Below, piece by piece: positions 25,156-36,185 of a stretch of DNA of 64,000 nt. Under the pieces are notes generated by a model. That model did not search any database, was not told the origin of the DNA, and saw nothing but the letters and a program-made list of their open reading frames with translations. Position 1 is the stretch's first letter. Each line of letters begins with the position of its first letter. The stretch is from Micromonospora sp. WMMD882 (GTDB lineage Bacteria > Actinomycetota > Actinomycetes > Mycobacteriales > Micromonosporaceae), in the NCBI RefSeq assembly GCF_027497255.1, contig NZ_CP114903.1, forward strand, positions 3,596,001-3,660,000, written 5' to 3'. The position numbers were made by a program, and so were the translations under genes.

Positions 25156-25357
25156 GCGCCTGCCCGCCGGTGCCGGACTTCGGGCTGGGCCGGACTTCGG
25201 GCTGGGGCCGAAGTCCGGGCCGGCGGCAGGCGCGGCGGACGGACAGGGACGCCGCGTGGTGGAGCGGCAGGTAGATAGGGACGCCGGGCCCTTTGGAGCT
25301 GCCCCACATCTGGGGCAGCGCCGCATCTGGGGCAGCGCCGCATCTGGGGCAGCGCTG
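25156..25357 (+). repeat. Dispersed hairpin repeat, copy B
   Basis: Second copy of the element at 20783-20931, same order and orientation. The long hairpin has arms near 25156-25183 and 25208-25233, with an internal duplication of a CTTCGGGCTGG unit. The linker is nearly identical, and the CTTTGGA plus GCTGCCCC/GGGGCAGC palindrome follows. Its 3' end is extended by a 17-bp CATCTGGGGCAGCGCCG unit repeated three times (25307, 25324, 25341). The whole gap 25113-25614 between the acetyltransferase and MFS genes has no gene besides this repeat. Confidence 0.85.
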
Positions 25358-25410
25358 GGACCACCGCAGGCAGCATGGGGCGGGGCCGCCACCGCCGTCG
25401 CAGTGAGTGT

Positions 25411-25437
25411 GCCCCATATCCGGGGCAGCTCCAAAGG
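25411..25437 (-). repeat. Inverted partial copy of the hairpin repeat end
   Basis: The CTTTGGAGCTGCCCC palindromic end recurs here on the minus strand with a variant core. Together with copy B it makes a convergent pair about 120 bp apart. Confidence 0.75.
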
Positions 25438-25614
25438 CTGCGAACCGGCCACTACCTCCTGGCCCGCTTCTTCCGGCAGCTCGTCGAACGGACAAGGACC
25501 GGGAGCGCACGCCACACCGATCGAATCGGACGAGGACCGGCGGCGCACAGCCGACCGGCGGACCGGGGCGACAGACCCACAGCAGACGAACCACACGGCG
25601 GACCAGCGCGACGG

Positions 25615-26802
25615 TCAGGGTGGTGGGCCGGGTGGCGGGCCGGGCCGGGGTCGGTCCGGGGGCATCCGGAGCAGGGTCCCCGCCGAGAGGGCGAGCAGCG
25701 CGCCGACCGCCCAGAACACGCCGGCCGCGCCGGTGGAGAAGGCCCCCACGGCGACCGGTAGCGCGGTCTGGGCGAGGCGGTTCGCGGTCAGCCGCAGGCC
25801 CATGGCGGCCCCCCGGGTGCCGGGGCGGGCGGCGTCGGCCACCCAGGACATGGCCAGCGGTTGCGCCACGCCCAACCCGATCCCGAGGAACAGCATGATC
25901 ACGGCGGCGCCGGGGAGTTGGACCAGCGGCAGCGCCAGCAGGCCGAGCCCGGCGACGGCGATCGAGGCCGTCATGGTCAGTCGGCGGCCGGCGCGGGCCA
26001 CCACCCGGTCGACGACCAGCCGGGCGAGCAGGGTTACCGCGGCCCGCAGCGCGAGCAGCCCGCCCACCGCCGCGACCGGGACGCCACGCTCGTCGGCCCA
26101 GGCCGGCAGGAAGACGAAGAGCAGGTCCAGCGCCGCCAGCACCACGCCGCCGGCGACCAGGGTCGCGGTCATCCCGGGTACGCCGACCATGCCGGCCGCC
26201 ACCCGCCACGACGATCGGGGGGCCGGGGCCCGGGAGCGGGGCGCGGCCCGCAGCAGCGGTTTCAGGCAGAACGCCGAGGCGGCGCAGATAGCCGTACCGA
26301 TGGCCAGCCCGACGGCCGCCGGTGACGGGCCGACGCCGGGCACGCTCGCCGCCCCGGCGGCCAGCAGCGGGCCGGCCGCCTGCCCGACGGCGCCGGCCGC
26401 GGTGAGCAGGCCGAAGCCGCGGTCCAGGTTCGCCGTGCCGCTCACCGCGACGGTGGACTGCTGGCCGACGACGCTGACGAGTTGGCCGAGGCCGAGCAGC
26501 GCGCTGGCCACCAGCAGCACCGGCAGGGTGCCGGCCAGCACGGCCAGCACGCCCGCCCCGGTGAACAGCCCGGCGCCGACCACCATCAGCCGGGCCGGAC
26601 CGAACCGGTCGGCCTGCCGACCCACCGGGTACGCGAGCAGCAGCGGCAGCACGGAGAAGCTGGCCGCGAGCAGCCCGATGCCGGTGTTGCCGGCCTGCAA
26701 CTCGATGGCCCGGTACCCGGTCATCGGGCGGACGGCCGCGTACCCGCCCAGCACCAGGCCGGACTGGACGAGCAGCGGCCACCCGACGGCCCGGCGGGTC
26801 AC
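25615..26802 (-). CDS. MFS transporter, last gene of the catabolic operon
   Basis: A 395-residue major facilitator with about 12 helices. VGRQADRFGPARLM is the loop-2/3 signature, and the C-terminal half has GIGLGVAQPLAMSWVADAARPGTRG. The GTG at 26802 overlaps the ComA-like stop by 4 bp, so translation is coupled. Position after an ABC importer suggests that it either exports an end product or takes up a second substrate. The C-terminus is Pro-rich. Confidence 0.88.
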   Translation of the reverse strand: MTRRAVGWPLLVQSGLVLGGYAAVRPMTGYRAIELQAGNTGIGLLAASFSVLPLLLAYPVGRQADRFGPARLMVVGAGLFTGAGVLAVLAGTLPVLLVASALLGLGQLVSVVGQQSTVAVSGTANLDRGFGLLTAAGAVGQAAGPLLAAGAASVPGVGPSPAAVGLAIGTAICAASAFCLKPLLRAAPRSRAPAPRSSWRVAAGMVGVPGMTATLVAGGVVLAALDLLFVFLPAWADERGVPVAAVGGLLALRAAVTLLARLVVDRVVARAGRRLTMTASIAVAGLGLLALPLVQLPGAAVIMLFLGIGLGVAQPLAMSWVADAARPGTRGAAMGLRLTANRLAQTALPVAVGAFSTGAAGVFWAVGALLALSAGTLLRMPPDRPRPGPPPGPPP

Positions 26803-27629
26803 CCCTTGTAGCTGACGACCCGGCCCCAGAGGCCCTTGGTGCCCCAGATCCCGGAGCGGAGACATTCGAGCTGGTAGACCTGACTGTGGTCGATGAAGAC
26901 GTTGACCTCGGGGCCGTAGTTCTTCACGTACCACTCGAAGACCGGCGGGTCGGCGGCCTCGAACATCACCGATTCCAGGCCGAACTCGGCGATGAACAGC
27001 GCCGGCACGTCGGTGCGCCAGGTACGGACCTGTTCGGTGATCCCCTCGGACTCCAGCATGACCAGGTTCGCGCCGGCGTCGAAGGCGCGGCGGGCGCGTT
27101 GCACCGCGTAGCCGGGGTCGCCGGTGCCCTCGGCGGCGAGCTCCTCCACCGACGAGGTGCCGCCGGCCCCGAACTGGATGCCGACCTCGGCTTTCACCTT
27201 GAGTCCGGCCTTGCGTCCGCGTTCGATCAGCCGCAGGTAGTCGGAGGCGGCGATGGACAGCATCCCGACGGAGATCTCCACGATGTCGAACTCGTACCGG
27301 GCGATGGCCTGGAAGTACTGTTCGACGGCGTCGGGACCCCGGGTCAGCACGAACTCGATGAGCCCGCCGGTGGAGACCTCGACGTTGTGGTCGTGGCAGA
27401 CGTCGATGAACTTCTTCAGGGTCGCCTCGGACATCAGGGGCATCGACGCGCCGGGGAACTTGAACGAGTCCACGTGCGGGCCGACGGACTCCAGCAGGTC
27501 GCGCAGGTGGTCCGGGCCGAACGAGGTGTAGTAGGGGCCGCGGATCTCGGTGAGCCCGACGGTGCGCGGCTTGTCGGGCCGCTCGTTGAGGCGCAGGAAC
27601 GGGAAGGCCCGCTCGGGGGTGGTGGTCAT
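26799..27629 (-). CDS. Phosphosulfolactate synthase (ComA)-like enzyme
   Basis: A 276-residue TIM-barrel protein of the ComA family (PF02679), which in methanogens adds sulfite to phosphoenolpyruvate to make phosphosulfolactate for coenzyme M. Family features seen are GLTEIRGPYY, HVDSFKFPGAS (about 52-62), NVEVSTGGLIE (about 82-92), FDIVEISVG and KVKAEVGIQFGAGG. The last two differ from what I recall of true ComA (EISDG, EVGKK), so the substrate may have changed. It lies 17 bp downstream of the aldo/keto reductase gene. A methanogen-type role is unlikely here; a lyase or synthase step in the operon's pathway is more plausible. Confidence 0.78.
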   Translation of the reverse strand: MTTTPERAFPFLRLNERPDKPRTVGLTEIRGPYYTSFGPDHLRDLLESVGPHVDSFKFPGASMPLMSEATLKKFIDVCHDHNVEVSTGGLIEFVLTRGPDAVEQYFQAIARYEFDIVEISVGMLSIAASDYLRLIERGRKAGLKVKAEVGIQFGAGGTSSVEELAAEGTGDPGYAVQRARRAFDAGANLVMLESEGITEQVRTWRTDVPALFIAEFGLESVMFEAADPPVFEWYVKNYGPEVNVFIDHSQVYQLECLRSGIWGTKGLWGRVVSYKG

Positions 27630-27646
27630 CAGGATGGATCTCCTCG

Positions 27647-28663
27647 TCAGCTCGACTCGAACTCGATGTCTTCGACCTGGTGACGGTGTCCGGCGGTGAG
27701 CCGGTCCACCTCGGTCCACACGTCGTCGGGCAGGGTCAGCTCCAGCGCGTCGGTGACCGCGTCGAGCTGGTCGACCCGGCTCACCCCGACGATGGGCGCG
27801 GTCACGTCCGGGTGGCGCAGCCCCCAGGCGGTGGCCAGCACCGCGAGGGTGGTCCCGGCCCGCGCGGCCACCGCCGACAGCGCGTCGACGGTCGCGAACG
27901 TGTCGTCGGTCCAGTACCGCTCGGTGTAGCGGCGACCGGCGGCGCCCACCGCGAACCGGCTGCCCGCCGGTGGCGGCTTGTCGCGGTCGTACCGGCCGGT
28001 CAGGATGCCGCCGGCGAGCAGGTTGAACGCGAGTACGGCGACCCGCTGCTCCCGGCACAGCCGGAACGCCTCGATCTCCGCGCCGCGCCGCACCAGGCTG
28101 TACCGCAGTTGCGCGGTGTGCAGCCGGGGCAGCCCGGCCAGCTCGCTGAGGGTGAGCGCCCGGGCGAGCTGGTACGCCAGGAAGTTGCAGCAGCCCACGT
28201 ACCTGACCTTTCCGGCGCGGACCAGCGTGTCCAGGGCGGCCAGGGTCTCCTCGATCGGCGTCGACGGGTCGTACCTGTGCAGTTGCAGCAGGTCGACGTG
28301 GTCGGTGCCGAGCCGGGCCAGCGACCCGTCGACGGCGGCCAGCAGGTGCTTGCGGGACAGGCCGAGCTGCCAGGGCTGCGGCCCGGTCCGGTTGTAGACC
28401 TTGGTGGCCAGGAACACCTGGTCGCGCCGGCCGGGCAGCCACCGGCCGAGCAGCTCCTCGGTGCCGCCGACGGCGTCAGCGCCGCTGCCCAGCGGGTAGC
28501 TGGTCGCGGTGTCCAGCCAGGACATGCCCCGGTCCAGCGCCCGGTCCAGGATGTCCCGGGAGGTGTCCTCGTCGCACTGCGCGCCGAAGGTGGCGGTGCC
28601 GAGGACCACCCGGGGCACCCGTACCCCGGTGTCGCCGAGCAGGACGGTGGCCGGTCCGGTCAT
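27647..28663 (-). CDS. Aldo/keto reductase
   Basis: A 338-residue NAD(P)H-dependent AKR. The catalytic tetrad is visible as Asp and Tyr in LDTATSY (about 50-55), Lys in LATKVYN (about 90) and His in LLQLHRYD (about 130). The C-terminal nucleotide-binding segment APIVGVSRVDQLD is present. ATG 28663 overlaps the FAD-dehydrogenase stop (ATGA). It probably interconverts a carbonyl and an alcohol of the operon's substrate. Confidence 0.92.
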   Translation of the reverse strand: MTGPATVLLGDTGVRVPRVVLGTATFGAQCDEDTSRDILDRALDRGMSWLDTATSYPLGSGADAVGGTEELLGRWLPGRRDQVFLATKVYNRTGPQPWQLGLSRKHLLAAVDGSLARLGTDHVDLLQLHRYDPSTPIEETLAALDTLVRAGKVRYVGCCNFLAYQLARALTLSELAGLPRLHTAQLRYSLVRRGAEIEAFRLCREQRVAVLAFNLLAGGILTGRYDRDKPPPAGSRFAVGAAGRRYTERYWTDDTFATVDALSAVAARAGTTLAVLATAWGLRHPDVTAPIVGVSRVDQLDAVTDALELTLPDDVWTEVDRLTAGHRHQVEDIEFESS

Positions 28664-30150
28664 CCCCGGTCCCGGCTGTGCCGGGCGGCGGTCCGGCCGG
28701 CCCGCCGGCCGAAGACCGCGCCGGACATCAGCCCGCTGCCGCCGGGGTAGTTGTCGTAGAAGAGGCCGCCGACGACCTCGCCGGCCGCGTGCAGGCCGGG
28801 GATCGGCTGGTCGGCCTGGTTGAGCACCCGGGCGTCCTCGTCGATGCGGACTCCGCCGTACGTGAAGGTGATCGCGCAGCCGACCGGGAACGCGACGTAC
28901 GGTGGCCGGTCGATGGGCTGGGCCCAGTTGCTCTTGGGCGGTTCGAGGCCGCTGGTGGCGAGCCCGTCCAGCACGGTCGGGTCGAACGGCCGGTCGCCGA
29001 CGGAGGCGTTGTACCCGGTGATGGTCCGCTCCAGCCGGTCCGGGTCGAGGTCGAGCTTCTCGGCCAGCTCACGGATCGAGTCGGCGACGACCTGGCTGGC
29101 CCCGTCGTGGCCGTAGTCGGTGCGGAGCAGACCGACGCCGCGCTGGTCGAAGATCTGGTACGCGAGGCCGCCGGTCTGCCGCAGGATCGCCGACCCGATC
29201 TTGGCGTACGTGTAGTTGCGGAAGTCCGCCCCCTCGTCGACGAACCGGTCGCCCTCGACGTTGACGGTGATCCCGAACGGGTACGAGTGCCGTTGCAGCT
29301 TGTTGGTGAGCACCCGGTTGCCGTACGGGCCGGCGTTGATGTCCCAGGCCACCGCGTGCGCGCCGGACCAGTTGCCGTACGCCTGCGCGCCGACGCCGAG
29401 AGCGCTCATCAGGCCCTCGCCGGTGTTGTGCCGGCTGCCGCGTACCTTGGCGGTGTCCCAGCCGGGGCCGAGGTGCACGGCCCGCAGCCGGGCGTCGGCC
29501 TCGAAGCCGCCGGAGGCGAGCACCACCGCCCGGGCCCGGATCTGCCGTTCGCCCTGCGGGGTACGGCACATCACTCCCTCCACGGCCCCGGTCGGGCCGA
29601 TCAGGAAGCCGGTCATCTGGTGTTCGGTGTGCACGTCGATGCCGGTGGCCTTGGCGGCGGCGAGGTGCTGCTCGATGAGCCCGATGCCGCCGCCGACGGT
29701 GGCGATGGTGCCGCCGCCCCAGAACTTCTTCCGGCCGTTGACCTCGAAGACCTGGTTGTCGGACTGGAGCTTGAACTTGACCCCGTGCTGGTGCAGCCAC
29801 CGGAGGGTGGGGAAGGAGTCCTCGACGAGGATCCGCATCAGGGTCGGGTCGGTGCGGCCCCGGGTGAGCCGGAGCATGTCGGCGGCGAACTTGTCCACCG
29901 GGTACGGGTCCAGGTCGTACCGGTCGGCTTCGCGTTCGTCGAGCTCGCTGAGGATCGGCCGCAGGTCGTCGAGGCCGTGGTAGGTGGCCCGGAAGGAGCC
30001 GAGCGTGAAGTAGGAGTTCCCGCCGAGCTCCGCGGCCGGGGCCTTCTCCAGCATGCCGACCCGGGCCACCTCCTCCCGGGCGGCGTGCGCGGCCGAGAAG
30101 GCGGCGTTGCCGGCCCCGACGACGAGGACGTCGTAGTCGTAGTCGCTCAT
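28660..30150 (-). CDS. FAD-dependent dehydrogenase, tricarballylate dehydrogenase-like
   Basis: A 496-residue flavoprotein of the FAD_binding_2/fumarate-reductase group. The dinucleotide motif VVGAGNAAFSAAHAARE is at about 9-25, the GGNSYFTLG loop at about 43-51 and VVLASGGFEADARL near 220. The FAD-contacting end is HAAGEVVGGLFYDNYPGGSG. The closest pattern I know is TcuA-type tricarballylate dehydrogenase or 3-ketosteroid/fumarate-like enzymes acting on carboxylates. ATG 30150 has AAGGAG 4 nt upstream. Sits 26 bp after the ATPase gene. Confidence 0.87.
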   Translation of the reverse strand: MSDYDYDVLVVGAGNAAFSAAHAAREEVARVGMLEKAPAAELGGNSYFTLGSFRATYHGLDDLRPILSELDEREADRYDLDPYPVDKFAADMLRLTRGRTDPTLMRILVEDSFPTLRWLHQHGVKFKLQSDNQVFEVNGRKKFWGGGTIATVGGGIGLIEQHLAAAKATGIDVHTEHQMTGFLIGPTGAVEGVMCRTPQGERQIRARAVVLASGGFEADARLRAVHLGPGWDTAKVRGSRHNTGEGLMSALGVGAQAYGNWSGAHAVAWDINAGPYGNRVLTNKLQRHSYPFGITVNVEGDRFVDEGADFRNYTYAKIGSAILRQTGGLAYQIFDQRGVGLLRTDYGHDGASQVVADSIRELAEKLDLDPDRLERTITGYNASVGDRPFDPTVLDGLATSGLEPPKSNWAQPIDRPPYVAFPVGCAITFTYGGVRIDEDARVLNQADQPIPGLHAAGEVVGGLFYDNYPGGSGLMSGAVFGRRAGRTAARHSRDRG

Positions 30151-30176
30151 GGTTCTCCTTGGTTCGTGGGCGGGGT

Positions 30177-31414
<1,238 letters not shown>

Positions 31415-31418
<4 letters not shown>

Positions 31419-33196
31419 CGGTTGCCCTTGCGTCGCCCGCCGGTGCCCTGCCAGCGGCCCTGCCAGCGGGAGTAGGCGAGGCAGAGGCCGACGACCAGCG
31501 CGGTGACGGCGGTCAGGACGACGGACAGCGAGGCGAGTTCCGCGTAGGACCCGTTCTCGAAGATCTGCAGGATGCGGAAGCCGACGACCATGTTGGTGGT
31601 GCCGGCGAGCACCGCCGTGGCGGTGAGGTCGCCGACCATCCGGGCGAACAGGAAGGCCCAGCCGGCGACCAGGCCGGGCACCATCAGCGGCAGGTAGACC
31701 CGGCGGAAGGTCTTGCCGCCGCCGGCGCCGCTGATCTGGGACGCCTCGGCCAGGTCACCGCCGACCTGGCTGGCCGCCGAGTCGGCGGCGACCGAGCCCT
31801 GCGGCAGGTAGATGCTGATGTACGCGAGCAGCAGGATCATCGTGGTGCCGCCGAGGTAGAACGGCGGCCCGCCGAAGGCGAGGATCATCCCGACCGCGAT
31901 CACCAGGTGCGAGAAGACCGAGGGCAGTTTGATCGCGCCGTCGAGGGCGCGGACCGCCCGCCGCTTGGAGCGGACCACGAGCAGGGCGACCAGCGCGGCG
32001 GCCACCATGCCGATGGTCGCGCCGACGATGCCGAGCCAGAGGCTGTTCTGCACGGCGGTCAGCGTCTGGCCGTCCTCGAAGACCGACTCGCGGACCGAGT
32101 CCAGGCTCAGCCCCGTCCAGTTGATCTTCGGGGTCCAGAAGCCGTTCAGCGACACCAGCAGCAGCCCGATCGCCGGCAGCACCACGGCGAGCGCGCCGTA
32201 GCCGAGGATGAGCAGCCGGGCCGGCCACTTCCAGCCGCCCAGCTCCTGCCGGGTGAACCGCTGCCCCTTGCCGCCGACGGTGGCGTGCCGGCCGCTGCGC
32301 AGCATCCGCGACTGGAGGTACCACATCACGCCGACGAACAGCAGCACGATGAAGCTCAGCCCGACGGCGGTGGCGGTCTCCGGCGGGTACGTGAACGACA
32401 GCAGGTCCACGATCCGTACGGAGATCACGTCGATGCCCGCGCCCGAGCCGATGATCACCGGCACCGAGTAGAGCGAGAAGCCCTGCCAGCACATCAGCAG
32501 GATCGCCCCGCCGATGCTGGGCCGGATCGCGGGCAGGGTGACCCGCCACAGCGTCTTCAGCCGACCGGCCCCGCTGATCCGGGACTGCTCGTCGAGGCTC
32601 GCGTCCGCGTTGCGCAGCCCGGTGGTGACCAGCATGAACACGTACGGGACCTGGTAGAGCGTGTAGACGAAGATCAGGCCGGGCCAGGAGAAGATGTCGA
32701 ACGGGCCCTCGGTCAACTGGATGCCGACACCGCCGAGCACCCACCTGATGAACGCGTTGAGCAGGCCCGCGTTGGTGGAGAGCAGCAGCACCCAGCCGAC
32801 CGCGCCGGCGATCGGCGGCAGCAGGAACGGGATCATCGGCATCGAGTCGGTCAGCCCGGCCACCCGGGCGTCGGTCCGCTCGTTCAGCCAGGCCAGGATC
32901 GACCCGAGGACCAGCGCGACCACGCCGCTCACCACGACCGCGACCAGCGTGTTGACGATCAGCGTGCCCAGGTCGGGAATGGCCAGGACGTCCCGGATCG
33001 GCTGCACGGTGAGCCGACCGTCCACGTAGACCAGGCCGACCGCGACCCGCAGGATCGGGTACGTGGCGAGCACGGCGAGCACCGTCGCCACCGTGACCGC
33101 GATGGCGGCGAACGGGGTGATCCGGCGGCGGGCCGCCCGGGTCGGCGCGGCGGTCTCCGGCTCGGTGTCCGGCCCGGGCGGGGCGAGCGTCACCAT
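31415..33196 (-). CDS. ABC importer permease, fused two-domain type
   Basis: A 593-residue protein carrying two permease domains in one chain (about 12 helices), as in FbpB and PhnU/PhnV-type importers. Each half has an EAA loop that contacts the ATPase: ISGAGRLKTLWRVTLP (about 205-220) and ISGAGGGKTFRRVYLP (about 490-505). It starts at ATG 33196, 13 bp after the binding-protein stop. Confidence 0.93.
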
Positions 33197-33209
33197 CGGC
33201 GTGCCCCCA

Positions 33210-34235
33210 TCAGCTCAGCCCGAGGTTGGCGATGACCTGCGCCTGCTTGGTCTCGGCCCCGGCCAGGTCGGGCGAGACGTACTCGGCCGGCAGTTTCGTG
33301 GTGTCGTACGGGGAGACCGCCCCGGCCGCGTCGGCGAGGACCTTGCTGCCCTCGGCGGAGAGCGCGTACTGGATGAGCAGCCGGGCCGCGTTCGGGTGCT
33401 GGCCGTTGGCCGCCACCCCGGGAACCACCTCCGCGCCGCTGGTCAACGCCGGGGCCACGAACTCGATCGGCGCGCCGTTGGCCTTCGGGTCCACGATGTG
33501 CGAGGCGAGACCCATCACGCAGAACGCCGCCTCGCCGGCGGCCACCGCCGCCGCGGCCGGCACCCCGCTGGCGTACTTCTTGAGGTCCTGGGCGGCGAAG
33601 CGCTGGAGGAAGTCCGGTCCGCTGGCCTCCGCCACCACCAGCCACTCCCCGATGTACGACGCGGACGACGCCGGGTCGGGAATGGCGATCCTGCCCTTCC
33701 ACTTCGGGTCGAGCAGGTCCTCCCAGGTCTTCGGGGCCTCGGCGGCCGACACCAGGTCGGTGTTGTAGGCGATCCCGGCCGGTTGGATGATCGAGATGGC
33801 GGTGCCCTCGTCGGGCAGCACGAACCGCTCGTCCAGGTCGCCCGGGAAGTCGGGCAGCCCCGCGTCGGCCAGCGGCACCAGCCAGCCGCTGTCGATCGCC
33901 TGCGCGGTGAAGCCGGTACGCGAGATCAGCAGCGCGTCGGCGGCGGGCGCGCCGGCCTGCGCCTCGGCGGCGAACCGCTGGGCGAGCTGGGCGCTGGTCA
34001 GCCGGACGACCTGCACCTCGACGTCGTACTTGTCGGTGAAGGACTTGGTGAAGGCGGCGGTGGCGTCCTCCTCCACGGAGCTGTAGAGGGTCACGGTGCC
34101 CTCCTCCCGGGCGGCGGCCTCCAGTCCGTCGGGGGCGGCGACCTCGGCGGGCTCGCCACCGCGGTTGCCGCAGCCGGTGATCGCGAGCAGGACGACGGCG
34201 GCAGCCGCCAGGTATCTACGACGAGGGTGTGGCAT
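33210..34235 (-). CDS. Extracellular solute-binding lipoprotein
   Basis: A 341-residue lipoprotein with signal peptide and lipobox LAITGC (Cys about 22). The mature part is a type-2 periplasmic binding fold of the iron/phosphonate/carboxylate class ([53 protein letters not shown]). The ligand is unknown; the catabolic neighbours argue for an organic acid rather than iron. Its start overlaps the aldolase gene end by 20 bp. Confidence 0.92.
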   Translation of the reverse strand: MPHPRRRYLAAAAVVLLAITGCGNRGGEPAEVAAPDGLEAAAREEGTVTLYSSVEEDATAAFTKSFTDKYDVEVQVVRLTSAQLAQRFAAEAQAGAPAADALLISRTGFTAQAIDSGWLVPLADAGLPDFPGDLDERFVLPDEGTAISIIQPAGIAYNTDLVSAAEAPKTWEDLLDPKWKGRIAIPDPASSASYIGEWLVVAEASGPDFLQRFAAQDLKKYASGVPAAAAVAAGEAAFCVMGLASHIVDPKANGAPIEFVAPALTSGAEVVPGVAANGQHPNAARLLIQYALSAEGSKVLADAAGAVSPYDTTKLPAEYVSPDLAGAETKQAQVIANLGLS

Positions 34236-35289
34236 CAGCGTGGACCTCTCTATCGGTGGTGGCGGTGGGTGACGGGGAACGGGCGGCGGCGAGCGCCACG
34301 GCGACGTCGATCAGGAGGTCCTCCTGACCGCCCACGTAGCGGCGTCGACCGGCCTCGCGGAGGATCTCGTGGCTGGGCACGCCGTACCGCTGGGCGGCCC
34401 GCTCGGCGTGCAGCAGGAAACTGGAGTAGACGCCGGCGTAGCCCATGACGATCGACGCCCGGTCCATCACCGGCTCCCGGTCGACGTACGGCAGCACCAC
34501 GTCCTCGGCGGCGTCCAGGATCGCGCCCAGGTCGACGCCGGTGACGATGCCGAGCCGGTCGAAGACGGCGGTGAGCACCTCGGTCGGGGAGTTGCCGGCG
34601 CCCGCGCCGAGGGCCCGGGTAGCGCCGTCGATCTGCCGGGCGCCGGCCCGGACGGCGGCCACCGAGTTGGCCACCCCCATGGCCAGGTTGTTGTGCCCGT
34701 GGAAGCCGACCTGGGCGTGGTCGCCGAGCTCGGCGTGCAGGGCGGCGACCCGGGCGGCGGCGTCGTCGGGGAGCAGCGCCCCGGCGGAGTCGACGATGTA
34801 GACGCACTGCGCGCCGTCGTCCGCCATGATCCGGGCCTGCCGGGCGAGTTGCTCCGGCCCGGTCATGTGCGACATCATCAGGAAGCCGACCGTCTCGGCC
34901 CCCAACGAGCGGGCCAGCCCGAGATGCTGGGCGGCGATGTCCGCCTCGGTGCAGTGGGTGGCCACCCGGATCAGGTCGACCCCGTGGTCGACGGCGGCGC
35001 GCAGCTCGTCGGTGGTGCCCACGCCGGGCAGCAGCAGCGCGGCGACGGTGGCGGCGCCGGCCTCGGCGACCGCGACGTCGATCAGGTCGAGCTCCGGGGT
35101 GGCGGAGAAGCCGTAGTTGAACGAGGACCCGGCGAGGCCGTCGCCGTGGGTGACCTCGATGACGGGCACGTTGGCGGCGCGCAGCGCCCGTACCGTCGCC
35201 CGGACGTGCTCGGGCCGGAACTGGTGCCGCATGGCGTGGCTGCCGTCGCGCAGCGTGGTGTCGGTGATCCGGATCCGGGGGCCGCTCAC
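34216..35289 (-). CDS. mhpE: 4-hydroxy-2-oxovalerate aldolase-like (DmpG/MhpE)
   Basis: A 357-residue DRE-TIM aldolase. The N-terminal signature [17 protein letters not shown] carries the catalytic Arg/Asp/His, and the metal-binding HGHNN (about 200-204) and the C-terminal [13 protein letters not shown] communication domain are present. Family members split 4-hydroxy-2-oxoacids into pyruvate plus an aldehyde that is channelled to the acylating dehydrogenase encoded immediately upstream. GTG 35289 overlaps that gene's stop by 4 bp. The last 30 residues are non-conserved. Confidence 0.93.
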   Translation of the reverse strand: MSGPRIRITDTTLRDGSHAMRHQFRPEHVRATVRALRAANVPVIEVTHGDGLAGSSFNYGFSATPELDLIDVAVAEAGAATVAALLLPGVGTTDELRAAVDHGVDLIRVATHCTEADIAAQHLGLARSLGAETVGFLMMSHMTGPEQLARQARIMADDGAQCVYIVDSAGALLPDDAAARVAALHAELGDHAQVGFHGHNNLAMGVANSVAAVRAGARQIDGATRALGAGAGNSPTEVLTAVFDRLGIVTGVDLGAILDAAEDVVLPYVDREPVMDRASIVMGYAGVYSSFLLHAERAAQRYGVPSHEILREAGRRRYVGGQEDLLIDVAVALAAARSPSPTATTDREVHADATPSS

Positions 35290-36185
35290 GCCGCCACCTC
35301 CGCCCGCGCCGCGGCGATCCGCTCGCCGACCCGGGTGGCGGCGGCGGTCATGATGTCGAGGTTCCCCGCGTACGGCGGCAGGTGGTCGCCGCGTCCCTCG
35401 ACCTCCAGCAGGACGGTCACCCGGGCCTGCCCGTGCCAGTCGGGTCGCGGGTCGTCGAACTGCGGCTCGGCGACCAGCCGGTAGCCGGGCACGTAGCCGG
35501 CGACCCGGTCCACCATCGACCGGATCGACTCGGTCACCCGGCCCCGGTCGGCGTCCGGGTCGATCGCGCAGAACACCGTGTCCCGCATGATCATCGGCGG
35601 GTCCACCGGGTTGAGCACGATGATCGCCTTACCGCGGGCCGCGCCGCCGATGGTCTCGACGCCCCGGGCGGTGGTGACCGTGAACTCGTCGATGTTGGCC
35701 CGGGTGCCCGGCCCGGCCGAGCGGGACGCGATGGACGCCACGATCTCCGCGTAACTGACCGGGGTGACCGCCGAGACGGCCGCGACGATCGGGATGGTGG
35801 CCTGCCCGCCACAGGTGATCATGTTGACGTTCGGGGCGGCCAGGTGCTGGTCCAGGTTGACCGAGGGGACGACGAACGGGCCCACCGCCGCCGGGGTCAG
35901 GTCCACCGCCGGGATGCCCGCCTCGGCGTACCGGGTGTGGTTGGCCAGGTGCGCCGACGCCGACGTCGCCTCGAAGACCAGGTCCGGCAGCGGGTCCTGG
36001 CGCAGCAGCCAGTCGACGCCCTCGGCGGAGGTCGGCACGCCCGCCCGGCGGGCCCGCGCCAGCCCCTCCGAGGCCGGGTCGACGCCGACCATGGCGACCA
36101 GCTCCAGCCCGGCCGACCGCTGGATCTTGACCATCAGGTCGGTGCCGATGTTCCCCGACCCGACGATGGCGACGGCGATGCTCAT
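35286..36185 (-). CDS. mhpF: Acetaldehyde dehydrogenase, acylating (DmpF/MhpF)
   Basis: A 299-residue NAD-dependent, CoA-acylating aldehyde dehydrogenase. The Rossmann motif [11 protein letters not shown] is at 7-17, the catalytic Cys lies in [11 protein letters not shown] (about residue 128), and [10 protein letters not shown] and [13 protein letters not shown] are family hallmarks. It turns the aldehyde from the partner aldolase into acyl-CoA. ATG 36185 overlaps the upstream stop (ATGA). Confidence 0.95.
   Translation of the reverse strand: MSIAVAIVGSGNIGTDLMVKIQRSAGLELVAMVGVDPASEGLARARRAGVPTSAEGVDWLLRQDPLPDLVFEATSASAHLANHTRYAEAGIPAVDLTPAAVGPFVVPSVNLDQHLAAPNVNMITCGGQATIPIVAAVSAVTPVSYAEIVASIASRSAGPGTRANIDEFTVTTARGVETIGGAARGKAIIVLNPVDPPMIMRDTVFCAIDPDADRGRVTESIRSMVDRVAGYVPGYRLVAEPQFDDPRPDWHGQARVTVLLEVEGRGDHLPPYAGNLDIMTAAATRVGERIAAARAEVAA

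Noticed and set aside
24735..25376. Minus-strand proteins starting with RCPRCGAAP-like sequence over the hairpin repeats
   Set aside because: They are translations of the dispersed repeat read backwards. Similar frames appear at both copies because the DNA is repeated, and they run into the antisense of real genes.
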